Assembly (NCBI GenBank): GCA_014058105.1
Contig: JACGCM010001166.1
Span: 186,001-250,000, forward strand
From: Kingdonia uniflora
Lineage: Eukaryota; Streptophyta; Magnoliopsida; Ranunculales; Circaeasteraceae
Direction: 5' to 3'
Length of the DNA stretch: 64,000 nt
Of the stretch, positions 32,135-43,979 are shown in pieces (position 1 is the first letter of the stretch; each line of letters opens with the position of its first letter). The position numbers were made by a program, and so were the translations under genes. Below the pieces are notes generated by a model, which was not told the origin of the DNA, did no database searches, and was given only the letters and a program-made list of their open reading frames with translations.

Positions 32135-32165
32135 CATATTCACCCACCTACTATTGTGGGTGCTC
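32135..32165 (-). repeat. Right TIR of the Harbinger element
   Basis: Reverse-complemented, it reads GAGCACCCACAATAGTAGG then TGGGTGAA, the typical GAGCAYCCNCAATNG type of dicot Harbinger ends. TAA follows it at 32166-32168. Confidence 0.88.
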
Positions 32166-32175
32166 TAAGTTCTAA

Positions 32176-32566
32176 GAGAACCTCCAACATCATGGTATGT
32201 TGTTAAAGTTTTCCCATACTCTTGCAAAAAAAACCTATTCAACAGGGGTATGGGGTTCAGCATACTCACCCCCATACCCCTCCAAAGTATGTGAAACCAG
32301 AACTTGGCAAGGAGTATTCGCATACCGCCTAGGCGCTGAAGCGTTGAGTGCCCAACAACTTTTAAATGCAGCTGACATCTCTTTTTCTCCCATCACAACT
32401 TTGTTATATAATATGACATTTAATTTGGCACTTTTTGTTAGACGCCATTTTTTTACTGAGCGCGTCCAAGAGAAAAATCGTAATTCTTTGTTTGACGAAA
32501 ACAGTATGCAATTATAGAATACCATACGATAAAACAGAATCACATATGATTGTGTTGGAGGTGTTC
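32176..32566. mobile_element. Tourist-like MITE (PIF/Harbinger type), 391 bp
   Basis: The left end GAGAACCTCCAACATCATGG and the reverse-complemented right end GAACACCTCCAACACAATCA form TIRs. TAA at 32173-32175 and TAA at 32567-32569 are the target duplications. Only seven bases separate the left TAA from the TAA of the large Harbinger element. There is no coding capacity; the ORFs inside are spurious. Confidence 0.85.
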
Positions 32567-32569
32567 TAA

Positions 32570-33029
32570 GAGCATGGGCAGCATGATATAGCGATAGCTA
32601 TCCAAATTCACTAAAATTTGGTTTTTCATGCTACCTATCGCTCAAATTATGCTAAGTTTAAGAAAATTAGTGGTTATCTGTGGCGAGCCCGTTCATGTCA
32701 CCGTGTCAGCCCCAAATAAATTATTAAAAAAAATACTATTAAAAAATTATTTGTTTGTTTTTTTAATATTTAACTGTGCCAATTGAATTGGTGCAGTGTG
32801 TATTTATTTATTTATTTATTTTATTATTAAAAAAAATATTTAAAAATGTTGGCTTAAATTCAATTGACGTAGCGTTGGCGCACAAATTTATTTTTTTATA
32901 TTATTTTTTATTAAAAAAATAAAAACTGACATCATTCCTCACCGTGAAAAAGACAATTTTTTTAGCTCATATTTTTCCTGAATTTATGCCTACATGGGCT
33001 CGCTAACTTAGCGAGTCTGCTACGCAATG
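32570..33029. mobile_element. Second MITE-like element, abutting the first
   Basis: It starts GAGCATGGGCAGCATGATAT directly after the TAA of the preceding MITE, and the reverse-complemented right end reads GAGCATTGCGTAGCAGACTC with further match at CGCTAA. The interior is very AT-rich. A matching TAA on the right is not seen, so the border is approximate. Confidence 0.55.
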
Positions 33030-33224
33030 CTCCTTTTATGAGTATTAAAATTCAAAGTCAAACTTACGTACTATTCCAATCGGGCCGGCGGATCCAGGCT
33101 CTATTTCTTCTCTTTTGAAAAAATATTATTTTATTCCCACCTCTCTAGTTTAAAGTTCCGGGTCTCCTGTCTCTGTCTCTCTCTATCTCTCTCCTCCCAT
33201 CGTGTGATCATGGACACCCCAACT

Positions 33225-33260
<36 letters not shown>

Positions 33261-33335
33261 GCGTTTCGTTAGTTCTCCTCTATTACTCTCTCTTGGTTTC
33301 GCTCTTCTCATGTTCTAGTAGACTTTGATCGAAAG
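33030..33335 (+). promoter_or_regulatory. Proximal promoter and leader of the ACA gene
   Basis: Only about 300 bases separate the MITE from the start codon. The stretch is pyrimidine-rich: CT-type tracts at 33169-33200 and an uninterrupted CT run at about 33228-33257. No clear TATA box is seen. Two small upstream ORFs precede the main ATG: 33210-33227 (MDTPT) and 33310-33318 (ATG TTC TAG). If transcribed within the leader they could lower translation. The transcription start is not known. Confidence 0.5.
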
Positions 33336-36300
33336 ATGGAGAAATATTTGAAGAAAAACTTCGAATTCGACCCCAAGAATCGCTCAGAAGAAGCTATTCG
33401 AAGGTGGAGATCTGCAGTTGGTGTCGTCAAAAATCCTCGACGAAGATTTCGTATGGTTGCCGATCTTGTCAAGAGACAAGAAACAGAGCAAAAAAAACTC
33501 AAAATCCAGGTCCGTCGTTTTGGTACATTTAGATTGAAATTGGGAAAATTAATTCCCGGAATTTAATTTTCATAGTAGAAATTTTTCCGGATCTCGTAGT
33601 TTTTGGAGAAGAAACCGGAGTGTTGTGAGGGTGAGATAATGTTTGTTTGGGTTTAGTTGCGGTGCTTGCTAAAATACGCAGGAGCGTACGTAACTGCTTG
33701 ATTGAAAAATCGGAGTGTGTCAGTTTTTCAGAGATTTGGACTTTCTGATTCCTTTTCTGTTTTGTGATTTGCTTTTTGGACTCTGTAAGGGGTATCATGT
33801 CATTTCCTTTTCCCTATAATTTCACCGTTGACGGTGGGGAAACGACCAGAGATGGTGTCACCCGAATGGCTGTGGTTTAGATTGGAGTGGTACTAGAGGG
33901 AACCATGAGAACTGAAATTATACCCCCATCTTTACAGTAAATTTTTGCAACTTTGTAATTTAGTGTAAAAATTTTCTCAAGTTACATTCATGTTTGTGTT
34001 ACCCTTACACAAATGTGTGGGGTCTCAAGTGCTTTTCGAGGAAAATCCCCATTGGGAAGTCTCATATTTTACTTTTTATTACTTTACTGTTTTGTTGTTT
34101 AGCAACAGTTAATTATATCAAAGAAGACCTCCATACCGGTCAGTCTAATTAGCAGTTATTTTGTAGATTGCCCAATATTCCCAAAGTACAACTTGAGTTC
34201 CCTAGTGGACATCTTAGAATATAACTTGAGTTCTGCAGACCATGTGAACTTGGGAGAAGTGGAGAAGAATAAAGGGCCTCTTTTTGTTTATATATGCTTT
34301 CTTTGTCTGATTCTAGAAAACAAAACATTAATTATAAGACCATCCTTTGTTTCTGAATTTCTTGCAAAACACTTGCCTTGAAACTTCCTTTTGATGTCAA
34401 CAAGTGATGGTGGTATTAGCTAAGAGGGCTCAATTGTGTGTCTCACATTTGTTGTTGATGTTGGAATTCCTATCTAGAGAGACTCCTGTCATTATCATTT
34501 TATTTAGTGTCAACTTGGAAACTTTTGCAGTTAAGTGGAGTTTATTTTATTTTTAATTTGTAGCGTTAATGAAAAGTTAGTAGCACGATGCATTATATGT
34601 AATATCATCCATAGCATGATGCATTATATATACTATTTCAGAGACTTTAGCTAAAGTGTTAGTTTGTAACACCAAGGGCCCGCATGTGCCGCATGAATAG
34701 TGTAAAAAAGTAGATTCTAGCTAGATTAATAGTTTAGCTTGGAAACACTGTACTTCTAACTTGGTTCGTAATTTTAAGAGAAACGTAAGAGTTTATTCTC
34801 TACTTTTCACTAAAAAGAATCCTATGAAAGTAAAATCTTGAATTATTAAATAAATATATTTTCTGTTCAACTCCTTTATTTTAGTCTGACACCCTTGAAA
34901 ATATGTTATAATTTCCTCCACCCTTATAAGCGCTAAAAAGATATATGCATCAGATACTCTGAATTCTTAGATGCAATGGGTCAAAGGGTTTTGATATATT
35001 CTAACCTACCTTTATTTGAGTCCTTTTAGTCACTGAAAATTACAAAAGCAGCAAAGTTAGTGACTGGCAATCACCAACATTGTAATTGTTTTAGTCATTC
35101 ATGAGATCATGATTGCCTAGGGAAAATCTCACCCCCCCCCCCCCCCCCCCCCCCCCTCTCCCCCCCACCCCTAAACGACTCGTAACTTAATTATTCTAGT
35201 AGATAAATTTAAAAGTTAAAAGAGTACAGCCTCAGACATTCATAAACATATTACACCCCGCCCCGCCCCGCCTCTAAATAAGTACTAATAATTTCATTTA
35301 TCAAAACAAAAAAAGACTAATAATTTGATAACACAATTTGTAGATCGAATTAAATAAAAATGCTGGATTTTTTCATCGCTTCTACTATGCAAAGAATATT
35401 CAACATTGGCTGCAGATTTTATACGAAGTATACTTTCTGAGAGCTTCTCCCAGCATCTCTCTATTGCATAACGTTTTTTTTTTTTTTTTTCTTACCCATA
35501 AAATAATTTTATCATTCCAGGAAAAAGTTCGAATCGCTATTACTGTTCAAAGAGCAGCCTTCAATTTCCTTAGTGGTATGTCTCTCTTGCATTTTAACTT
35601 ACTAAATCCATGTATCTTGCACAACATTTTGATATAAGCTTCCCTTGCATTCTCATCTCATACAGCTGGTCAACAAAAGATATCAGAGGAGGCTAGACAA
35701 GCTGGTTTCGGCATTGACCCAAATGAACTTGCATCCATTGTCCGTAGCCATAATTTAAAGAGCTTGAATGACCATGGAGGAGTCGATGGAATTGCGAGAA
35801 AAGTCTCAGTATCGCTAGATGACGGTGTAATTGAAAAAGAACTACTTCGCAGACAGACAATATATGGTTTCAACCAATATCTGGAAAAACCTTCCAGAAA
35901 TTTTTTTATGTTTGTGTGGGAAGCACTTCACGACTTAACTCTGATGATCCTCATGATCTGTTCTGTGGTTTCTATAGGAGTTGGACTTGGCACTGAAGGA
36001 TGGCCAGAAGGAATGTATGACGGGATGGGTATTTTAATTAGTATATTTTTGGTAGTTATGGTTACAGCAGTTAGCGACTATAGACAGTCCTTACAATTTA
36101 AGGACTTAGACAAGGAGAAGAAAAAGATCTTTGTTCAAGTCACTAGAGATGGATATAGACAAAAAATCTCAATCTACGATTTAGCTGTTGGAGATATTGT
36201 CCATCTCTCCATTGGAGATCAAGTCCCAGCTGATGGGATATTTATGTCAGGTTATAGCTTGTTAGTTGACGAATCAAGCTTGTCGGGCGAAAGTGAGCCC

Positions 36301-39300
36301 GTCAATATAGACCACTCGAGGCCTTTTCTTCTATCGGGGACTAAAGTGCAAGATGGATCTGGTAAAATGTTGGTTACAGCAGTTGGAATGAGGACTGAGT
36401 GGGGAAGGTTGATGGAGACTCTGAGTCAAGGAGGAGAAGATGAGACACCATTACAAGTAAAGCTTAATGGAGTTGCAACTATTATTGGGAAAATTGGTTT
36501 GGGTTTCGCTGTGTTGACATTTGTGGTACTGGTGACAAGATATCTTGTGGGCAAGGCACTGAAGCACGAGTTTTTGAAGTGGTCTTCCACTGATGCTCTG
36601 GTACTTGTTGATTATTTTGCAATTGCCGTGACTATAATTGTTGTTGCAGTGCCAGAAGGGCTGCCATTGGCAGTAACTTTGAGTCTTGCCTTTGCAATGA
36701 AGAAGTTAATGAATGATAAGGCACTTGTGAGAAATCTCGCAGCGTGCGAGACAATGGGTTCTGCTAGTTGTATTTGCACAGATAAAACAGGAACTTTGAC
36801 AACTAACCATATGATTCTTGATAAAATATGGATCAGTGAAGAAACTAAAGTAATATCAGGTAATAGCAACAGTGGTGATACTTTGAAGTCTACGATTTCT
36901 GAGGAAGTTTTGAGCATCCTTTTGCAATCTATATTTCAAAATACCGGTTCTGAAGTGGTGAAAGGCAAAGACGGCAATAATACCATCTTGGGAACTCCAA
37001 CAGAATCAGCATTATTAGAATTTGGCTTGCTTTTGGGAGGTGATTTCGACACCCAACGCAGCGAGGCTAAGATTATCAAAGTTGAGCCATTTAATTCAGT
37101 CAGGAAAAAGATGTCGGTACTTGTGGCTCTTTCGTCTGGTGGATTACGAGTGTTTTGTAAAGGTGCATCTGAAATTATTTTAGGAATGTGTGATAAAATC
37201 ATCGATAGCAATGGAGTGCCAGTTAAGCTGTCCGAAACCCAGGTAGCAAGTGTCAAGGATATCATAAATGGGTTAGCAAATGAAGCTCTGAGAACTCTTT
37301 GCTTGGCTTTCAAGGACATGGTTGAGAGTTCAGATGGACACAACATCCCATCTGAAGGTTACACTTTAGTAGCAGTTGTAGGAATTAAGGATCCTGTGCG
37401 TCCAGGAGTCAAAGAGGCTGTTCAGACTTGTTTGGCTGCTGGGATCACCGTGAGAATGGTCACTGGAGACAACATTAATACAGCAAAAGCTATAGCTAGA
37501 GAATGTGGTATACTCACAGAAGATGGTTTGGCCATCGACGGACCAGATTTCCGTTCCAAGAGCCCTGAGGAGATGAGGGAGTTGATACCAAAAATTCAGG
37601 TCTTTGTTTTGTTTTCATTAAAAATATTGAACTTTCATTTGTACTTTGTGATTAGTCAATTTTCCTAAATTTTAATAGTCTCTATATAGGTAATGGCCCG
37701 ATCCTTGCCTCTGGACAAACACTCGTTGGTTACCCAGTTGAGAAGTATGTTTGGAGAAGTCGTTGCAGTCACTGGTGATGGAACTAATGATGCCCCTGCT
37801 CTGCACGAAGCTGACATTGGACTTGCCATGGGTATAGCAGGAACAGAGGTTGTTCTCAATTTCATCTATATATACGTGTCTTTATTTGTATGTTTATGGA
37901 GTAACTCAAGCAAAAATAATTTTGTTCTTCCTCCTAGTTCTCAGGCTCAGGTCCGGGATCTGCTACAATCCGAATCCAATCCGAAACTTTTGAAGTAACA
38001 TCCATATCCAATCCGATCCGATCCGAAACTTTTATGGGTAAATCCGAATCCGATCCAGTCCGAATCTAGGTTCGGGGATCCGATTCCGAAATCCAATCTG
38101 ACCATAATTTTATTTGATGACTAAAAATGTTGTTACAAAGGCTTGAACCCATGACCTTTCATGAGTTTAAAGAACTACTACTACTTAACCACATAGCTGG
38201 ATGTGTTATAAATTGTTTTCTTATTGTATATAATATATTTTTAATTGTTTTAAAACATTAAAAGTAAAAATTTATTAATAAATTGATATATAACTTCGGA
38301 TCGGATATTTATCGGATTGGACTAGACACCATCCGAATCCAATCTGAAATTATTTGAGATGTTCCTTAATCGGATCGGATCGGATTCGGATTGGAAAAAA
38401 TGACATCCATATCCTAAAATAAAATCGGATTTTAGATTATATCCAATCGATTGATAGCCTAGTAATGCAGCAATGTAGAGGAGCCAACAATTTTGCAACA
38501 CTAGGGGTAACGTAACCTTATGCAAATGAGAACTCAAAAATGATATTACCATTCGAATTTATAACCACCACCACCACCACCGCATCGGCCAAGGATTGTG
38601 AATTTAAGCTTTGTTTTATTGTTACGGAATGCATCCATCATTTGCTTACATGAAGTATGTGCGTTTTTTATACATCCTGCGATGCATTTACTCAAATTAA
38701 ACTCTTTAATTTCATGATATAGTAAAATGGAAATTGTCTCTAGATTCTTTTATAATAAATTTAGCGTTTACTGTTTTCAGGTAGTTTCTAGATGACAAGG
38801 TCTTATCCCTGGGACGGCCATATTAATTTTATTCTTCTCTTTCATTTTCTTTTTCACATGGATTACTTTTCTAGTCAAATTGAGGTCGATCATTATGAAG
38901 CTCGAAGACCTCTTTTATTTATTTTTATTTATATGCTTCTCTTATGGCCTTTAATATTGTCAGAAAAGGTAGAACACAAAATGAATTTGGTAACCATAAG
39001 CCCTTCTAGATTATTGTTGTTTCCTAAACAGAAACCATCTTCACGGGTTAGAAACTTCAAACTGGATATCTTATACATACTGGATGCCTTTATCTGTGCT
39101 GCTTCATTCCTTTATTTGATGTATTTTCAGTATCCTCATTTTCATTTTGATGATTCTATGTGCAGGTTGCGAAAGAGAATGCTGATGTTATTATAATGGA
39201 CGACAATTTTACTACTATTGTAAATGTGGCAAGATGGGGTCGTGCAGTTTATATAAACATTCAAAAGTTTGTGCAGTTCCAGCTTACTGTTAATGTTGTT

Positions 39301-40986
39301 GCTCTTATGCTCAATTTTGCTTCAGCATGCCTCACAGGTATATTTCCAAGATACCATGATTTATATAATATTAATTATTTATATCCTAAATTTTGTCAAG
39401 TAACTTTCAGGATCTGCTCCACTTACTGCTGTCCAACTGCTGTGGGTCAACATGATTATGGACACTCTTGGAGCACTGGCACTGGCTACGGAACCTCCAA
39501 ATGATGATCTGATGATAAGACCTCCAGTTGGTAGGGGTGTAAATTTTATCACCAGAACCATGTGGAGGAATATTGTTGGTCAGGGAATATACCAATTGAT
39601 AGTCCTTGCAGTACTGGAAATTTATGGCAAGCGGCTTTTTAAAATTACTGGGTCAAATGCTGACACCGTACTCAACACCTTCATATTCAACACTTTTGTG
39701 TTTTGCCAGGTATGGACTTCGTAATTTCTTAAAATTGTGAAATTATCTCACCTTGGCTTATGGTACATAATATTTCGTTTAAGATTTTGGTTTATGAAGC
39801 TCTCATTATAGTTAACTATGTTTGTGTGCCTGATCACTTTAGAAGTCGAAACTTTGTGCTAAATGAAGTCAGTATCTACAAGCAATTATAAGTTGTATTA
39901 TATATGTGTATGAAGTTTGATAACATGAACACAATTAACATATATGAAAACCTTCTAGATATGTTAATGAACTTTGAAATTTTGTTAGATATATTTTTTC
40001 AAGACTAGTATGAAGAGGCCTTTCTTTCATTCAGCTTCTAACCCAAAGAAAAAACGTTATACTTCGCATCAAGAGGATTATAAAAATAAACTTTGACATG
40101 CATTCCATTTTGCTTGGGAGATAATCATAATATTCTCGAATAAAATCATAATCAGTATAGTTGACCGTAGAGTTTTTTTCTAGTGCCAACTTCTAACCTG
40201 TTGTGCCGTCAAAATAATTTGTTGACAGAAAATTATACATTATAAGTTTAGTTGTATTGGGATATCAAGAGAGCAAGAAGAAAAAGTACTGGTATTAATT
40301 CCTACTCGGATGAGCTCCTGACCGGGAGGCTCTAATAATCATAGATGGAAGGAGAAAGTGAAGTCCAGTGCGAAAAAAATATAGATCGGAATCTAGGAGG
40401 AATGTTAGAATTGCGGGAAGCTAGACGTTACCATTGGGCATACCTGAAACCGAAGGGATAGAGAAGAAAAGAAGCCCTACAAAATTGAGTTTGTCGGTTA
40501 AGTAAAGCACACTCGAGATTAAGTAGGCTATAACTTTGAGAATTAATGAAAACACTCTCCTTTCTCTCCACTTCTCTTGTATTTTAGATGCAAATTTGTA
40601 TTTATCTTTTTAGTAACTAACATAAACATCTGCTATTTTTGGTAGCTAACTGTTTTTTTTGTTGTTATTTTTTTCAGTTATTTAATGAAATAAACAGTCG
40701 TGACATGGAGAAGATAAATGTTTTCCGCGGCATATTCGATAGCTGGGTTTTCATAGGGGTGATGGTCCCTACAGTGGTTTTCCAAGCAGTAATAGTTGAG
40801 TTTCTGGGTACTTTTGCAAGCACTATGCCTCTAAGTTGGCACTTATGGTTATACAGTATCCTTATTGGATCTGTAAGCATGATTGTCGCAGTTATACTGA
40901 AGCTCATTCCTGTTGAAGCATCGGCCAAAATTTCTGAGCATCATGATGGTTACGACACAATCCCCAGCGGTCCAGAATCAGCGTGA
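33336..40986 (+). CDS. ACA11-like: Autoinhibited type IIB Ca2+-ATPase (ACA4/ACA11-like)
   Basis: A P-type Ca2+ pump of about 1033 residues, the family's usual length, exporting Ca2+ from the cytosol; the ACA4/ACA11 clade acts at the tonoplast. Exons: 33336-33509, 35521-35575, 35666-37599, 37690-37848, 39166-39337, 39411-39709, 40678-40986, all GT-AG and in frame. The N-terminus has the basic calmodulin-binding, autoinhibitory segment [19 protein letters not shown]. Motifs: SLSGES (about residue 282), VPEGLPLA, phosphorylation site DKTGT (Asp about 449), [28 protein letters not shown] (about 750), C-terminal transmembrane helices, and the tail [15 protein letters not shown] typical of this clade. 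No break was seen, so it is likely functional. Confidence 0.93.
33510..35520 (+). other. ACA intron 1 with C25 tract and G4-type sequence
   Basis: A 2-kb intron. It holds an uninterrupted run of 25 C at 35132-35156, a second C-rich stretch to 35171, and CCCCGCCCCGCCCCGCC at about 35256-35272, which on the minus strand could fold into a G-quadruplex. A run of about 19 T precedes the acceptor. No gene was recognised; the 62-residue ORF at 34193-34381 is not supported. Confidence 0.7.
37849..39165 (+). other. ACA intron 4, enlarged by a repeat
   Basis: This 1.3-kb intron contains a foreign-looking block at about 37945-38480. Clusters of AATCCGATCCGATCC words on its left and GGATCGGATCGGATTC words on its right are inverted relative to each other. 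The direct phrase ACATCCATATCC occurs at about 37999 and 38404. A tRNA-like A-box/B-box pair on the minus strand lies between them. The rest of the intron is AT-rich. Confidence 0.65.
38135..38202 (-). other. tRNA-like relic in ACA intron 4
   Basis: On the minus strand AGCTATGTGGTTAAGTAG (plus 38181-38198) is A-box-like and GGGTTCAAGCC (plus 38140-38150) is B-box-like, at roughly tRNA spacing. The remainder does not fold as a tRNA by eye. It may be the head of a SINE or a tRNA relic within the repeat. Confidence 0.4.
39710..40677 (+). other. ACA intron 6
   Basis: A 968-bp AT-rich intron bounded by GTATGG and TTTTTCAG. No gene or clear repeat was recognised inside. Confidence 0.75.
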
Positions 40987-43382
40987 AAATGATATTTTAG
41001 CTTACATTATATTCATTCCACTTGGGAGTAACTCAAGTTGCAGAAGACTAACCACAGATACATTTTTATCCCTATTTCAGACCCATTCCATCTATGCACG
41101 AATCCAATGTTTCCCTCCCCGTCATTCTCAAACAGACATAAAGAGGGGTGAAAACCCTATCAATTCATATTAGCTCGGTTTCCCTATAACAGTTTCCATC
41201 GAAAACTCTCTTTTTAGAGGGTTGACAAATTCAGATGTTATATGTACCAATCACGGTATGTTTTTTTCTTTTTCTTTTTTGTGGTTCATTAAAAGAAATG
41301 GTGTACACATACTTTTAAGTTTGATGAGATTTTTCCTGGATCTTGAGAAGACAAACAAAAATATTGATGTCCATTATTCTTGTATCTCTGAGCTATGCCC
41401 TCTCAATATCCTAAATTTTATTGAGTATTGGCAGTTTTTGTGATGGTTTATCCCACATTTGAAAACAAGTGTTTTTGCACGGTATGATGAAACTGTCTTG
41501 ATTTGGTTATGCACCTTCTATTTCTTAACAATACCTAATGTGGTTAATGTGCTGCATATTATCAGACTGGCTCTGATGTGTCACCCCACGGCAAACATTA
41601 AATCCTCCTTTAAATGTGTTACCAACAAATTTGGGTAAATTGTACTACAATTGAGGTCACGCGATGTTTGACCCAACTCACAAAAAAATGGTCTTGGATT
41701 GAAACCCAAAACTCTTTATAGAGCTAAAGGAACTACAACAGACCTGGTATTTTTCAATGTGTTAGTAAATATAATCCTGTTCTAATATCTTTCGAGAGCA
41801 ATTGAGAGAGATAGGATTTTTATTGATTACGAGCAATGTGGCACGCACAAGCGCGTGCAAATACATTATTTGTAAGATTCAAGTTGGATTTGAGTGTATT
41901 TTTGTGATATATTAAGGATTACTTTTTCTTTTGCTCAGGTACACCATATTATGCACGCCTTTTTAAGTAAAATTTTGTGCCAGATAATACTCGTCCTTTG
42001 ATCCCATTCATTCTTTGCCGGTCTTTACAATAAGATGATAACTAGAAATTACTCGATTTTGACCAAAGAAACTTGCACTATGTTTTTTTTTCTTGAGGTA
42101 CCTTCAATGATACTCTTAGCACCAAATATATATTGGGTATTGGGTAAATAAGGGGAATTTGATGTCCTCTAGTTCCACTGGCTACTAGTGTTTTGAAATG
42201 GACTACTTGTGATTCACTTTTTCTCTTTTGCATTAATAAATCCCCTGTGAACTCCTCTCAAGCTTGATCATGCTCTGCCGCTAAAATCTGCAAAGAAATA
42301 CATGTGCAAGCAATGTCATGATCTATAATCTTACACGAGTTTAGGTTAAGGAAAGCCTGATTTACAAGACTGCCAAAAATGCTCTGCCTATACTGGTTGG
42401 ATTCCCTACATTGTAATCTAAAAAACAGATATCGTAAATTATCAAAAAATTGTTTTAGAACCCCATTTTCTAGAGACTCCCGACTTTTTGTGTTTCAACC
42501 AAAAGTTTAAATACAACAAGAAATCGACATCAAGCTTTATGCAGCCCTGCTGAGTGTCTCAAGAGAACTGATTTGGGTCTTGATAGATTATAACTAAATT
42601 GTGACCCTTCAGTTCTATCGCCAAATAATTCATTGTTTTTTTCACTTTATTGACCATGTATACTAGTTTACCGCATAACGGTGAGACCGACCATGTAAAT
42701 TTGTTATTGTCTTTTTGGTTGTATATTTGTGTTTTTGGTAGACTTTTTTCAATTATAAGTGCTAGTAGATTTGATCACATTGATTCGAACAACATCGTAG
42801 AATTTGACCGCTTGAAAGCCTCGTCGCCAAATAATTTTAATTTTATTTTTTATATTTACAAGTTAGAAGAAGAATCATTTTTCAGGTATCATGCACATAT
42901 ACATAGTATTTAGGGACAGATGGGATAGAAACAAAACTACTTCTTAGAAGAGAAGAAAAGATAAGAGAAAAGATTAAAAAAAAAAATGAGAAACGTGAGA
43001 GTGGAAAAATGTTTTCATTTAACCTAAAATACCCATTGTTTTTCCAACTTATAACTGTGTGTACAACTAACACAAACTGAAAATAAAGAAAAAACTAAAG
43101 GGTATTTTAGAGATCCCAAAAAGCTTCAGTCGGACTATCATCTAACCTCTTTGTAACCATCAAGAGCATTTTTGTGTAGTTATGTGTAGAGTGACCTCCC
43201 TACCGGTTGGCCAGTTGATTAGTAGTTATAAACGATGCCCTATTTGTAGTATGTACTAGATATTGGGAGCTACATTTGGAGAGGGAGACAGCTTCTAGTT
43301 TGCTCACTCTCACAATGAGTACCTTGTACCAAGTTGCAACTTCAAAGAAAAAGTTGAGTTGGGAGAGCTCTTGAACAGACTA
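40987..43382. other. Intergenic stretch downstream of ACA
   Basis: No supported gene. The first few hundred bases should hold the ACA 3' untranslated region. The rest is AT-rich, with short ORFs (41222-41443, 42650-42913) lacking protein-like composition. No TE ends were recognised. Confidence 0.5.
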
Positions 43383-43926
43383 TAGAACTTTCATGATGAG
43401 AGTTGCAACTCCTACTTGGAATGTGTCAAATAATTTGCATCCAATGATTTTCAGGAAAATAGGAATTTTTACATTTATATCATAAAAAAATGGAAGCTTG
43501 CTAAAAAAAATTATTAAAGAGCATCTAAGTTCTTCACAATGGTCCATGGAGATAGCTTTGGAGAGACTAATCATAGGCCCTATCTCAAGATGTCTGCAAC
43601 ATGTAGTAGAGCAAAGAGAGAAGCACAATCAACAAAACTTACCTATGTGAAACCAAAGGCGCCTTTGACTTTTTCTTGGCCTCTAATAGATGCCCAACAA
43701 AGTCCCTCATTGCCTTCCCCTTCTCTTCTACTTCTTTCAACTTTATCAGAGCTTCAGACTTTCTTTTTTCCTCCACCCTCACCTTCTTCCTTGCTTCTTC
43801 TAGTTCCAAGTGACTGTTTTTAACCACTCTCTTCATCTTTTCCACAACAGATGTTAAGCGAATCATTGTTCCTACTGCCAGTTCGGTCTTAAGGCCATTG
43901 ACATACTCTACCATTGGAGGACACAT
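43383..43926 (-). pseudogene. Coiled-coil host gene, 3' exons
   Basis: Two exons on the minus strand. The first, reading from 43926, begins MCPPMVEYVNGLKTELAVG and contains a strong coiled coil (ELEEARKKVRVEEKRKSEAL). It ends CATAG at a GTAAG donor near 43640. After a short intron (acceptor TTGCAG, about 43592) the next exon reads HLEIGPMISLSKAIS and ends at the stop at 43383. It continues the gene whose upstream exons lie at 47343-48963. I do not recognise the family. A one- or two-base frame change just before MCPP and the retrotransposon insertion break the gene. Confidence 0.5.
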
Positions 43927-43979
43927 TTTCTGTTAATTCGTGCATTAGGTCCTCTACACCACCCTTTATTGAACAAAGG

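Larger units (their letters stand above)
25880..32165. mobile_element. Complete PIF/Harbinger transposon carrying three genes
   Basis: TIRs begin GAGTACCCATAGTAG at 25880 and, reverse-complemented, GAGCACCCACAATAGTAGG ending at 32165. The flanks are TAA at 25877-25879 and TAA at 32166-32168, the 3-bp target duplication of this superfamily. The 6286-bp interior holds a plus-strand DDE transposase (26450-27809), a minus-strand Myb/trihelix-like gene (28002-29559) and a minus-strand plant mobile domain gene (29927-31741). Three copies of a 19-bp palindrome lie near each end. All three genes have stops or shifts, so the copy is probably inactive, but the structure is well preserved. Confidence 0.93.

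Noticed and set aside
43539..43823. Plus-strand ORF of 94 residues
   Set aside because: It is the complement of the coiled-coil exon on the minus strand; Ser/Pro/Leu-rich shadow.
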